Source: Bolinopsis microptera (lineage: Eukaryota; Ctenophora; Tentaculata; Lobata; Bolinopsidae). From it: a DNA stretch of 64,000 nucleotides. Both the position numbers and the translations under genes were made by a program. The notes beneath the pieces are model-generated. The model was not told the origin of the DNA. It saw only the letters and a program-made list of their open reading frames with translations, and did no database searches. The first letter of the stretch is position 1, and every line of letters starts with the position of its first letter. The stretch is from the NCBI RefSeq assembly GCF_026151205.1, contig NC_087072.1, positions 9,049,669 to 9,113,668 of the forward strand, read 5' to 3'. Below are positions 1 through 12,400 of this stretch, in pieces.

Positions 1-2
1 AA

Positions 3-392
3 TTGGAGAAAAAGATGGACAGTATAGACGAGTCCGTAAGGAATTGCATTCATGTCCTGGATCGCGGGCTCCAGGACATGAATTTCCTCCCTCAAGATAA
101 GGAGCCGAGGGACCACCCAAGCCCACCAAAGACCCCGGACCATGTGTCGATTACCATTGAGGAAGACCTTGTTCCCAACCTTCCAATCGGCATATGGTCC
201 GGCTGGAGCCCTCCTACGACACCCCGGAGTATGGAAACTACACCCAGCTCTGGGGACAGTTTTATTACTGTGATAAGGGCTCCAGGATTCCCAGGTTCAC
301 CACGATCAGTGGTGAGCCTGGAGGGCTTTTGGAATATGACCAATAGGACAGAAGAAGAGTCCTCAGAAGAAGAAGTCCTCTTCCCCGTGTAA
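3..392 (+). CDS. Unit 1: coiled-coil and Pro/Ser/Thr-rich tail, 5' end outside window
   Basis: The reading frame is open from the first bases and ends at TAA 390-392. It starts inside the amphipathic segment (LEKKMDSIDESVRNC), so the membrane helix seen in unit 3 lies off the left edge. It continues through PDHVSITIEEDLVPNL and IGIWSGW, then a Ser/Thr/Pro-rich stretch, SFITVIRAPG, and an acidic end (EEESSEEEV). This is the most complete tail of the array, about 129 residues. It could be a cytoplasmic tail of a single-pass membrane protein. That is inferred from the order of segments in unit 3. No family was recognised. Confidence 0.4.
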   Translation: MEKKMDSIDESVRNCIHVLDRGLQDMNFLPQDKEPRDHPSPPKTPDHVSITIEEDLVPNLPIGIWSGWSPPTTPRSMETTPSSGDSFITVIRAPGFPGSPRSVVSLEGFWNMTNRTEEESSEEEVLFPV

Positions 393-1445
393 GAGAAAAA
401 AAGAAGGACTTACTATTTCTGTCTCTATGTAAATTTCTACAAGTAATTGTTTTATTTCAAATCTCACTAATTTGAAGCTCAATCATCTGAATTTTTAAAA
501 TAAATAAATTCATAACCAAATTTTTTCAAAAAATCAAACATTCAACAAATCACAAGCAATAATAATACGATGGAACTATTGGACATTAAATTACAGGAAT
601 ATCTGCCACAAGGGAAAACAATCCTGTGATCTTGAGTCTTGACCTGTTTTACTCTATACCACTGATCTTATTTCAGATTACAGAAATCGAGTTAACGGAT
701 GTGTGAAGACAAAACCATTACAATTTTTAAATCCGCTAGTGTTTCAGTGTTTGCATTAGAATCCAGGTGAGGGATGAGGTTTCGTCCCAGAGATAAAATG
801 ATCTTTGTTAGAAAAGTGCTGGATTCATCATATCTTAATCCTGCCGTTAATCGATTCAGAGTGATATTTCCTTAAGAAGTAGGTAGGCTATACGAGTGTG
901 ATTATTACCCGTTTCCATCTAAGATCTGTCAGATACATTGACACGTTGAATTTTGTTTATCGGACACATCGTGAATTTTGATTCTACAAATCTAGATTTT
1001 TCAATTAACGCACGCGCGTTACCGCTATGTTGAAAAAAAAACTTTTAATACGTCTGCGGTAATCGCGGCTGCGGAGAAATATGCATTCTAATGATTTCTA
1101 GCAACTTTCTGAAAGATGGGTTTTCTTCGCCGGCTAATTTTGTCCGGTTGATAATAGTTGGTGGTCTTCTGCACCGGTTCCGCCTCGAAATGGTGAAAAA
1201 ACTAGGCATGCAAACTGCAATTCGAAGGTGATCGCAGTCATAACTTAATTTGTACGTCTAACGCTTTTCGGCAGTTACTGAAACCGAAGAAACATCGACA
1301 ATTAGCGATATCATACACGATAGTAGCCGTACTTCAGAACTGCACGTGCATTCTAACTTGGCAGGTAACTAAGCAATAGCCTACAAAAATATGTAAATAC
1401 ACGTGCATCTTTATTTCAACACAACAACAACTTGAAAAAGCCTTA
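393..1445. other. AT-rich spacer without recognisable gene
   Basis: I see no convincing coding exon, RNA gene or element end here on either strand. I looked for the missing C-terminal ABC exons (signature motif, Walker B) on the minus strand and did not find them. Confidence 0.5.
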
Positions 1446-1911
1446 TTGCTACTGCTCCTAGGAGAGCTTTATGCCCACATAAAAGAAATTGCAGAAAAAA
1501 GTGGACAGTATAGAAGAATCCCTAAGGAATTGCATTCATGTCCTGGATCACAGGTTCCAGGACATGAATTCCTCCCTCAAGATAAGGAGCCGAGGGACCA
1601 CCCCAAGCCCACCAAAGATCCCGGACCATGTGTCGATTACCATTGAGGAAGACCTTGTTCCCAACCTTCCAATCGGCATATGGTCCGGCTGGAGCCCTCC
1701 TACGACACCCCGGAGTATGGAAACTACGCCCAGCTCTGGGGACAGTTTCATTACTGTGATACGGGCTCCAGGATTCCCAGGTTCACCAAGATCAGTGGTG
1801 AGCCTGGAGGGCTTTTGGAATATGACCACAAGGACAGAAGAAGAGTCCTCAGTCCTGGAGTATGGAGTATGGAAACTACGCCCAGCTATGTGGACAGTTT
1901 TATTACTGTGA
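1446..1911 (+). pseudogene. Unit 2: repeat copy with an apparent frameshift
   Basis: The hydrophobic helix (LLLLGELYAHIKEIAEKS) is read in one frame from 1446. The following amphipathic helix, HVSI, IGIWSGW and SFITVIRAP motifs are read in another frame from 1489. The switch falls in an A-run near 1493-1500. There unit 3 has a sequence that keeps one frame open, so a single-base indel in the homopolymer explains it. This is either a disabled copy or a sequencing error. The tail matches unit 1 closely, and the part after about 1850 repeats the TPSSGDSF-type segment. Confidence 0.45.
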
Positions 1912-1917
1912 TCCGGG

Positions 1918-2216
1918 CTCCAGGAGGAGCAGCAGCCTTTGTGCTGCTGCTTCTAGGAGGGCTATATGCCCACATGATATTTCTGGCAAAGAAATTGGAG
2001 AAACAGATGGACAGTATAGAAGAATCCCTAAGAAATTGCATACATGTCCTGGATCACAGGCTCCAGGACATGATTAACCTCCTCGAGATAAGGAGCCGAG
2101 GGACCAACCCAAGCCAACCAAAGAGCCTGGACCATGTGTCGATTAACTTTGGGAATGACCTGCACGAGCAGCTTAGCTTTTGCTACAACAACTACTACTA
2201 CAGCTACTATTACTAA
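1918..2216 (+). CDS. Unit 3: single-pass membrane helix plus coiled coil, tail truncated
   Basis: This is the clearest copy of the N-terminal half. A hydrophobic helix (AAAFVLLLLGGLYAHMIFL) is followed by a Lys/Glu-rich amphipathic helix (KKLEKQMDSIEES), a variant linker and LDHVSINF, then a Tyr-rich end at TAA 2214-2216. The frame is continuous with the preceding SFITVIRAPG segment, so the tail of one unit reads directly into the helix of the next. Either the array is one long repetitive gene or these are exon-sized blocks. Short for a complete gene. Topology (one membrane pass) is inferred from the hydrophobic run. Confidence 0.4.
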
Positions 2217-2313
2217 AACATTATCATCAGAAACCAAGAAATGCTCCCCTCCTTCAGGACATGGCGAACCAACTCAAAGTAACTCAAAGTAAATTACACC
2301 AAATCCACACAAA

Positions 2314-2652
2314 ATGCGCTCACTGGATGGCACTATCGATCAATTCATTCAGCGCCAAACAAAGATCTTAGAAAGGAGTCCAGTAAATAAACCAACGACC
2401 CCAGCGGCCCCAATAACTCCAAGGACCCCGGACCATGTGTCGATTGACATGTCACTCACATTGCATGGGGGACGACCTTGTGACCTTGTCCCGGATCTTC
2501 CAATCGGTACATGGTCAGGCCCTCCAACAACGACTAGAAGTGGAGCCCCAGAAGCACAAACTAGTAGCTCCCATAGAGGTTTCATCACCGTCATAAGAGC
2601 CCCAGAAGTCTGTGGTGAGCCTAGAGGGCTTCTGGGATCTTACCATTTGTAA
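2314..2652 (+). CDS. Unit 4: tail-only repeat copy
   Basis: Open frame of about 112 residues ending at TAA 2650-2652. It holds TPDHVSID, then an insertion relative to unit 1, DLVPDLPIGTWSG, a TT-rich segment, GFITVIRAPE and GLLGSYHL. The hydrophobic helix is absent and the amphipathic part has diverged. Codon-level conservation of the motif order suggests it was coding until recently. I cannot show that it is expressed. Confidence 0.35.
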   Translation: MRSLDGTIDQFIQRQTKILERSPVNKPTTPAAPITPRTPDHVSIDMSLTLHGGRPCDLVPDLPIGTWSGPPTTTRSGAPEAQTSSSHRGFITVIRAPEVCGEPRGLLGSYHL

Positions 2653-2729
2653 AACAGGGCCTGACTGCAGTCAATAAATGGAGAAGATACGACGAAAAAC
2701 TCCGGAGGATTATCATGAGATATCCTACA

Positions 2730-3225
2730 AGCAGTAGCCCTAGTGCTACTGCTCCAAGGAGGGCTTTATGCCAACATTCTAACATCGGTAACTATCCAGA
2801 AGGACATAAAAGACTTAGAAAAAACGATAGGAAAGTTCAGTCATGTCATGGAGCTGGAGCTCTGGCGACTGGAGGACAAGATGAAACCCCGGACCATGTG
2901 TCGAACTGCTTGACGGAGCAGCTACAAGACTTTCATCTACAGAGCATCTTAAAAAACAAACCCAATAAAGAAACCAACGACGCCAACGGCCCCAATGACT
3001 CTAAGGACACCAAGGACCCCGGACGATGTGTCGATTAACATTGAGGACGACTTTGTTCCCAACCTTCTGGTGAGCTTGGAGGGCTTCTGGGGTCTCACCA
3101 TTGAGCCCTCCAACGACACCTCGGAGTATGGAAACAACGCTCAGCTCTGGAGACAGCTTTATTACTGTTATACGGCTGCAGCTCTCCTAGGACTGGAAAT
3201 ATCTCAACCACAGATGACAGCATAA
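2730..3225 (+). CDS. Unit 5: membrane helix, coiled coil and diverged tail
   Basis: One frame encodes a hydrophobic helix (AVALVLLLQGGLYANIL) followed by a charged helix (QKDIKDLEKTIGKF) and ends near 2912. A second frame (from about 2995) encodes TPDDVSINIEDDFVPNL and a diverged tail ending near 3225. The two halves are in different frames, so the copy needs an intron or is broken. It is the most diverged unit of the array. Confidence 0.3.
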
Positions 3226-3410
3226 TCACAGTGATTAGCCCAAGAAGTCCCCAGCTCAACAGATCAATAAGGAAACTGGAGGACAAGAGAAAACACCGAA
3301 CCATGTGTCGAACTGCTCACGATATTCTTAATAACATTTATTTTTAAAATGGTGTTTTCTTTCTCCGTTATAGTAAATAGAATTTCAAAAACCCAAAACT
3401 TTAGACAAAC

Positions 3411-6400
3411 CTCAGAAATATCCTGATTATCAACAGTAATAAGACCAGAGTTGATATCGTAGAATCTGAACAGTAGTTTCATTATCGTGGACTTGCCGTG
3501 GCCAGAAGGTCCAACTATCGCCACCGACTTACCACTCTCAACCTGGAAATGTTAACATGATTGAGTATGTAAAATGTGGCCAAAGTACACGCGAAGAAAA
3601 GTCATAAAAATCATCGTAATTTCTTGACGTATTGCATTCAATTTATGAAGGCTGTGAAGCTGTAACTGAAACTCACAGTAAAGGAAATGTTGTTGAGGAC
3701 CTCCTTGTCCTCTCTGTATTTGAAAGTGACGTCATCAAAACAAATTCTACCCGCAGTGACCTGAGATGTTGTTGTTGAATAAAGAGGATTAAAAGATTTA
3801 AAAGCACTTTGAATAATGTCAATACTTATCAAAAATTTATAGATAAATTCTAGCAATGAAAAGATAAGATAAATTAAAATTGAGAATTTTATTAACATTG
3901 ATTTCAGGAGCATCAGGTTGATCGGAGACATCTTTGGGTTGGTCCAGTAGCTCGAACATATTCTCCATATCAATGAAGTTGTTCTGTATCATTCGGTAGT
4001 AGGTCCCGAACCAGTTCAAGGGGAGGTACAGTTGTCTGATATACGATACGAACAGTACAAAATCTCCTGAACAATTTAATTTTTAGAGCTGGCTAATTAA
4101 CTTAACTACAGCGTCCAAACGTCATCTTTCCCCTCAATAGTCAACCTTACTGATCAAACAGCGTATATGGGATGTGATACCAAAATTGATCCCAAATTAA
4201 GCCAAAAGCCCAAAAATGTTAGCTATTCTTTAACAAACACGATTGATATCAAAATCAACATTTTTGCTCAACACTTCAGTTATAGAACCCAGAGGGAAGG
4301 ACCTGGGATATCAAGAAAACATACCAACAGAGAGTCTACCAGCGTGAACATCGTAAACAATAAGAATGCAGCCTCCCAGAGTTCCTACACTGATAATCAT
4401 GTTTTGTACCAGGTTCAGGAGGTTTAGTGTAGAGACTGCCATGTACTGAGCTGTTAGGTATTCTCCTAGGGACTTCGCATACCTGACATAGTTTAGTTAA
4501 AGTGGCATGATAACTGGTATTGAATTTAAGATAAAATTATGCGTCATTGAATAGAGATTAGAGATTGATAAAAAATCTGATTCATTAATCGGATCGGGCG
4601 AAATCAAAATCATGAAAAAGGAAATAACAAACACTGCAATCTATAAAGTTTATTTGAGGATGTTTTGCACCACCAACATAATATAACAGTGTATACAACA
4701 GCAAATGGGCATTACAAATAAATTCACCTGTTAGACTCGAAGTCTTCAGCTCCGTAGTATTTGACAGTTTCAAAGTTGAGGAGCGTATCCACTGCTTTAG
4801 CTTTCACTTCATTATCACATTGGTTCATTGTACGTCGAAACTGGGTTCTCCATTCCGTCAGAACTATTGTGGCAACTGCGGAACAATAAATGGTTTACTT
4901 CCTCATTTGCCAACCAGATTGTATTTGTTTCATTTAAAGATTCAATGATATAAACGTACCGCAAGATGCAAATCAATAATTTATTAAGTTGATATAAAAC
5001 GGACCGGAGTAAACCAACTTACCCATGTAAAGAGACATTGTAACGAAGATGATGAGTCCATACCAGATGTTAAAAGCAATGATAAAGTACACAATAGCGA
5101 TCATAAGATCTATAATACAGGGTCCAATACTGAACAGGATATAACTGAGGAGAGTTATTATTTTATTAGGAGAAATGTTGGGAACTGTTGTGAAATTAGA
5201 TTGAGTTAGATAACACGTGCAGTAATAGTAATTTGAGCTGCTGATATTATAGTATTATGCAGTAGTAATTGTGATCTCTTACTTAAACCAGTAGTAAAGG
5301 AGTGTGGACAGTAACTATTTATATCGATTGAAAAAACGCAAAGGATCCTGCAGGATTCCTGCTATATATTGAAAAACTCTTCTAGTATTATAGATGAACT
5401 AGATGACTTATTTTACTGGGCTTACAGTTCAGCCTCATCAAACACCGTCCAACATGGTCACTCTCTCACTATTGCCACTAATGGCATATTTAGTGAACAT
5501 TACATAACATCCCATGTTGGAATGCTGTCTGCAAGCATACTTACTCCTCAGCTGCACTGGGCTAATAAACTGTTTCTGAACCTATAGCCCTGATTTCAAA
5601 ATGTATCTAAACTTTAGCTGTTGCAGTCTGATTTTATTAATTCAACTTTTTTAGTAATATTCGAGACAAGAGAAACGCCATCTTAGGACGAGAGGAGAGT
5701 AAGGACTCCTCGGACTACATTAAATCAATTCTTATTGTAACGTCCTCAAGAAATGTATTTAATTGTAGTTGTGGACATAGCTTTAAACTCATACTAACTC
5801 AACTAATATACATTGTGCATTGTACATTGTACATTGTACATTGTACAGTGCACTTACTTTAGTAAGTTGGTGATAGCACTGCTGGATCTGTCCACTATTC
5901 TTATCACCTCCCCTGTTTTCCGACCCAGATGCCAGGCAATTGATAACCTGTAATACGTGTGGTTAGTGGTGACTACATGTTAAATTCATTGCTTAACTGT
6001 TAAGATTTTACTAAAAAATTTAGAAAATTATAAATTTAGAAAAATTTAGTTTTTCCAGGTTAAGAGGGAAAAAGTGACTCAAAAGTCAAAAGTATGATAC
6101 GAATTAACTGTTTCACAATATAAATAAAACTGCACACTTACTCCTGAATATGTCTGAAGAGCTGACAGTTAACCTCCTTATTAGTGTACTGCGTAATACT
6201 TAACCACAGTTGACTGCGAGTAGAGCCTAGCAGCCCGCTGTTACCCATACCTGAACATACCACATTTTACATACCTGCACATACCACATGTTACATACCT
6301 GAACATACCACATGTTACATACCTGAACATACCACAGGTTACATACCTGAACATACCACATGTTACATACCTAAGCATACCGCATGTTACATACCTGAAC

Positions 6401-9400
6401 ATACCACATGTTACATATCTAAGCATACCGCATGCTACATACCTGAACATACCACATGTTACACACCTGAACATACACAATACATGTAATGTGCATTTAA
6501 GGTTCAGCGCTGTAATTCTACTTATCACAGGTTCAGTTAATTAGAAATTTGAGAACCACACACACACAGTACACAAAACATCTGGCCCAATAGAGTTAAG
6601 AGCCACACTTCTACAGTGTGCTGTGTTTTAACAAAATCAATAATGAAATTTAATAAGATTTAAACGTGATTATATTTTCTAGAGTAAGTAGGTCATAAAT
6701 ATATTGTAATAATATGTTGTAGCCGTGTATTAATTAAATGATCTTGCATTAAAGTATTAAATGTTTTCTGATCAGAAAACATTGAATATATAACATTGTA
6801 TAATACATGATATTGATAACATTATTTATTGCTATATCGGATCTGATGCTGCAGATTCTCAGAATATAAGAGAGGCTATATTTCAGACTAAAACGAAGTA
6901 TCAAATTTATTTAATTAATAAATGTATAGTAATTTAAGTATGTTAATAAATTTAATAACGTTAGGTTGGCAGATTGCAGCAGCTGTTATTTTGACAGATG
7001 TAAGAGAGTAAGATAAAATAGCAGTGAAGTTACGCAGGTAACATACGTAAATCCTTACGATTGTATAAGACAGTAAAATGTACCAGCTCTTAGTGCGTCA
7101 GTTTTATACAATCACCACTGTTAGTTGGATTATAGTGTACACTGTTAGTTGGATTATAGTGTACTTACCAGTGCCCTGAGCAGCGCAAACCAAGCAGTAG
7201 AGACAGATAGTCTTGAGGGCTAAATTTCCGGTTGACAACTCGTTCACTGGGAGGTAAAGGAGTCAGTGCCTAACAAACGTAGGCACTGCCTTAAGGAATT
7301 AATAAGTACATTATAACATTATAAGGTAATAAAAGTTGATAATACCAAGGCGGCACCTGCAAAGTACAAGTAATTTTAGCCATTTAACCTACCAGCATCT
7401 CTGTATAACAGAGGAAGGAGCACGTTTATAGCACGTCCAGCCGCCAGTAGTGCAATACATATTAGTACAAACATCTGCAACATTCTGAAGAGCGAGAGAG
7501 TAGTTATTTTACTTCTAAAGGCTTACCCGGAGTGATAGTCCACACCGTGGCTCCATAATATTTAATAACATTATGAAGAATTTGTTTAATTCTAGATAAA
7601 AAGATCGAATATGAAGTATGAACCATTGAACCATGTTTTAATAATTAATCCCAAAGTTCAAGAATACCAATTATGTACTATTTTAACTAACAAGGATCCT
7701 TTAGGCCAGACGAAAGGGAAAAGTTTGATGACTTTAACGAAGAAGTTAGACCAGGTAGATGAGGAGGTGATGTCAGGACGAGGTCCACCAGGAAGCCGGG
7801 GGTTTGTCTGTCCCTGCAACAGTTTGTTAAGAGTCCCTGGTAAAAGAGTACATTATTCTGTGTAGTGCTTGTTGGGTACACTTGATGTGGTGCTGACCAC
7901 CGCATATATAATATTATAGTGTATGTAAACATGGCACACTAGACAAGGGGAATCAGTCACGAGGGCGTCAGGGCGGAAGTACATACTCTGGGGATAGGGA
8001 CATACTCTCTAGAATATGTAAACATACCTTATTTTAGTGTGGTTAAAATGATTTCAGAATAATTTACATGCTATTGTAAATCGAGGGTTTTTTGAGAAAA
8101 AGGAAAATGGAACGGTAATTCGGGGTGCACATTAAATCGGAGTTTTATTTTTGAGTCACAGTCAAATCGCATGGTTTCTCTTTTCACAGTTGTGGTTCTC
8201 AATAATGAGTTGTGGTTGACAAGAACTCGATCAGGGTAGATAGGGCCAGGGTATTTAACGAGCCTGGCAGGCCATGAAGTCATGGTTATGGGGGAAATGG
8301 AATAGGTACGGCAAATCGAGATTTAAGCTTTTAAGGTAAATCAGAGTTTACTGTGCAGAATACTGAAGAGTATATGCTAGAATGATGTGCTTTTTTGGAA
8401 AATCACTGACACGATTAGAGGCTCTTTTGGGATTTAAAGCGTCTAGTATTTACTAATTCAATATTCCTATTTTTAATATCGAGATTGGAAACCTCAAACT
8501 GAGTGCCTGATAGTACGAGAATACGGTAATGGCATACCTCAACATGAGAATGAGAGCCTCCAAATAAGGACCTCCAGAAAGCGGGGGAAGTCTGTCCAAT
8601 ATTCATTATTACTCATCAATCTCAAATCCATGTTCATATCACACTCAACCCAATTAGAGGCAACATATAGGTGGCAGGTGCGGTAATATTTAGCAAAAAA
8701 TGCGATTCCGCACCTGCCTTGATTTTTATGTGCGGCACATTCGGAGACAAAAACACCGCAATTAAACTTGAGAACAATTCGCCAAATTTTCAGCCTTTAG
8801 GTACTATCAAGTTGAATTATTTGACAGCGTAGTATACTTATATTTAAACGTTATAACGTTCAGTGGTCGACCGGGGACGGGATTTTAACCGGGGCCGGGG
8901 ATTCCCAATCTAGCCGGGGTTGGCCATTGACATTTGGCCGGGACCGGGATATCTTCCATTTTGCTGGGGCAGGGGCCGGGGGTGGCTTACAATTCTGAAG
9001 TCAGAAATTGAAGCATAAATTTTATAATAATTTTCGAATTTTATAATAATTTTGGGCAAGTTTCCATAAACGATATTTTATGATCGGCGCCGATAATCGC
9101 TTATTGAGCGCTTTTTCGGCGCTTTTTAAAAAAAAACCGTTTACAATCGCTTTTTTTACGATTATAAACGGTTCAAAAAAAAATCGCTTATAATCGACTA
9201 TAATTGATGTCATAATTCAAAAAAGCGCTTTTTTTAATTTAAAAGCGCTTATAAGCGCTTTTAAGCGCTTACTAGCGTCGCTGAGCGATTTGAAAGCGGT
9301 TTTCCAGTATGATTGGCGCCAAAAACGGGTGGATAAGCGGTTGGCCGGATAAGCGATTCGTAGGCGCTTTTTTGAACCATTTATAAGTGATTATAAGCGC

Positions 9401-12400
9401 TTATAATTGGGGTGCAATTTAGCTGTTTGTAAAGCGCAAATAAAGCGCTTATAAGCGCTTTTAAAATTGAGTCAGGAAAACGCTATATTACATCTTATAA
9501 CCGCTTATAATCGATTATAAGCGTTTTTTAAGAAATCGCTTATTACGGCTAATTCATCGCTATTACCGCTTTTCCTATCATCCATGGCCAGGTGAGCAGG
9601 AATTAAAAAGCGCTTATAAGCGCTTTTTCGATGCTGCCCCTAGCCTGGTCGGAACGGGGTAGTGCCCGGAATTTAAAAGCGCTTATAAGCGATTTCTCAA
9701 TTCCCCTTAACCTGGTTGGAACTTTCATGTGCTTTTCTGAGCAACCTGGGGTGCACCGGCAGAGTCAGGATTTAAAAACGCTTATAGGCGCTTATGATCG
9801 CTTTTCTACCACTTTTCCTATCACCCATGGCATGGGTTGGCAAGAATTATAAAGCGCTTATAAGCGTTTTTCAATGCTGCCCCTTAGCTGGTCGGAACGG
9901 GGGAGTGCCCGGAATTTAAAAGCGCTTATAAGCGCTTTTTCAATGCCGCCCCTAACCTGGTCGGAACGGGGTGGTGCCCGGAATTTAAAAGCGCTTATAA
10001 GCGATTTCTCAATTCCCCTTAACCTGGTCGGAACTGGAGAGTGCCCACTTGCATGTGCTTTTCTGAGCAACCTGGGGTGCACCGGCAGAGTCAGGATTTA
10101 AAAGCGCTTATGATCGCTTTTCTACCGCTTTTCCTATCACCCATGGCCTGGTTGACAAGAATTAGAAAGCGCTTATAAGCGCTTTTAAATCCTGACTCTG
10201 CCGGTGCACCCCACTCCCCAGGTTGCACAGAAAAGCACTTATAAGCGGGCACTCTGATTTCTAGTTCCGACCAGGTTAAGGGGAATTGAGAAATCGCTTA
10301 TAAGCGCTTATTAATTCCAGGCACTCCCCCGTTCCGACCAGGTTAGGGGCAGCATTGAAAAAACGCTTATAAGCGCTTTATAATTCTTGCCAACCAGGCC
10401 ATGGGTGATGGGAAAAGCGGTAGAAAAGCGATCATAAGCGCTTTTTAATCCTGACTCTGCCGGTGCACCCCAGGTTGCTCAGAAAAGCACATGAAAGTTC
10501 CAATATAGGGGGGGGGTGACATGTCTCCAATGTCTCCCGCACCTTATCTTTTCGAAAAAGACAAAGACATTGGAGACATTGGAGACACAGCTTTTGGAGA
10601 CATTGGAGACATTGGGGACATTAGGGACATTAGAGACACAGCTTTTGGAGACATTGGAGACATTGGAGACATTGGGGACATTGGAGACACAGCTTTTGGA
10701 GACATTGGAGACATTGGGGACATTGGGGACATTAGGGACATTAGAGACACAGCTTTTGGAGACATTGGAGACATTGGGGACATTGGGGACATTGGAGACA
10801 TTGGGGACATTAGGGACATAAAATGGATATTAGGAGCATTGGAGACATTGGAGACACAGCTTTTGGAGACTCCTCCTCCTCCTCCTCCTCCTCCTCCTCA
10901 GTCCTCCTCAGTCGTTCTCCTCCTCCTCCTGAGTCCTCCTCCTGGGACCTGGGTCCTCCTCCTGACCTCCTGGGTCCTCCTTCTCCTGGGTCCTCCTCCT
11001 CCTCTTCATCCTCCTCCTCTTCCTCCTCAATCATCAGTCCTCCTTAATCCTCCTCCTCATCCTTCTCGTCTGTCCTCCTCCTCCTCAGTCCTCCCCAAGT
11101 CCCCCTCCTCCTCAGTCCTCCCCCAGTCCCCCTCCTCCTATTCAATCCTCCTCCTCCTCCTCCTCAGTTCTCCTCAGTCCTACTCCTTCTCAGTCCTCCT
11201 CCTGAGTCCTCCTCCTGAGTCCTCCTCCTGAATCCTCCTCCTCTTCCTGAGTCCTCCTCCTCCTAGGTCCTCCTCCTTCTCCTCCTCCTCCTCCTCAGTC
11301 CTTCTCCTCCTCCTCCTCCTCCTCCTCCCTCTCAGTCATCCTCCTCAGTCATCCTCCTCAGCCATCCTCCTCAGCCATCCTCCTCAGCCATCCTCCTCAG
11401 CCATCCTCCTCAGCCATCCTCCTCAGCAATCTTCCTCAGCCATCATCCTCAGTACTCCTCAGTCCTCCTCCTCAGTCCTCATCCTCCTCCTCAGTCCTCC
11501 TCCTCATCCTTCTCCTTAGTCCTCCTCCTCCTCAGGCCTCCCCAGTCCCCTCCTCCTCCTATTCACTCCTCCTCCTCCTCCTCAGTTTTCCTGAGTCCTC
11601 CTCCTGAGTCCTCCTCCTCCTCCTGAGTCCTCCTCCTGGGTCCTCCTCCTCCTAGGTCCTCCTCCTTCTCCTCCTCAGTCCTTCTCCTCCTCCTCCTCAG
11701 TCCTCCTCCTCCTCCCTGTCAGTCATCCTCCTCAGCCATCCTCCTCAGTCCTCCTCAGTCCTCCTCCTCCTCCTCAGTCCTCATCCTCAGTCCTCCTCTT
11801 CAGTCCTCCTCCTCCTGGGTCCTCTTCATCCTCCTCCTCTTCCTCCTCAGTCCTCCTCCTCATCCTTCTCATCAGTCCTCCTCCTCCTCAGTCCTCCCCA
11901 GTCCCCCTCCTCCTCCTCCTCATATTCAGTCTTCCTCCTCCTCCTATTCAGTCCTCCTCCTTCTCATTCCTCCTAAGTCCTCCTCCCTGAGTCCTCCTCC
12001 TCTTCCTCCTGAGTCCTCCTCCTGGTTCATCCTCCACCTAGTTCCTCCACCTTCTCCTTCTCCTCCTCAGTCCTTCTCATCCTGCTCCTCCTCCTCAGTC
12101 ATCCTCTTCAGTACTCCTCAGTCCTCCTCCTTCTCAGTCTTCCTCAGTCCTCTTCCTGAGTTCTCCTCCTCCTCCTGAGTCCTCCTTCTGGGTCCTCCTC
12201 CTGATCCTCCTAGGTCCTCCTCCTTCTCCTCAGTCCTACTCCTCCTCCTTAGTCCTCTTCCTCCTCCTCCTCCCTCTCAGTCATCCTCCTCAGCCATTCT
12301 CCTCAGCTATCCTCCTCAGTCTTCCTCAGTCCTCATCCTCCTCCTCAGTCCTCCTCCTCCTCCTCAGTCCTCCTCCTCCTGAGTCTTCCTCCTCTTCATC

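Larger units (their letters stand above)
1..3330 (+). repeat. Tandem array of five degenerate copies of a small coding unit
   Basis: Five related blocks lie in the same orientation. They share a segment encoding HVSI preceded by PDH or LDH (DNA motif CCGGACCATGTGTCGATTA) at about 137, 1623, 2130, 2427 and 3017. Where complete, a unit runs: hydrophobic helix (LLLLGGLYAH-like), amphipathic MDSIEESLRNC helix, basic/proline linker, HVSI motif, NLPIGIWSG motif, TTPR, SFITVIRAP motif. Copies differ in completeness and frame, so this is a decaying local duplication, either of a gene or of exons inside one gene. Function is not recognised. If the ABC transporter to the right continues past the left edge, the array lies in its intron on the opposite strand. 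Confidence 0.7.

Noticed and set aside
6241-6528. Open frame encoding CGMFRYVT repeats
   Set aside because: Comes from the 24-bp minisatellite next to an ABCB6 acceptor; 24 is divisible by three.
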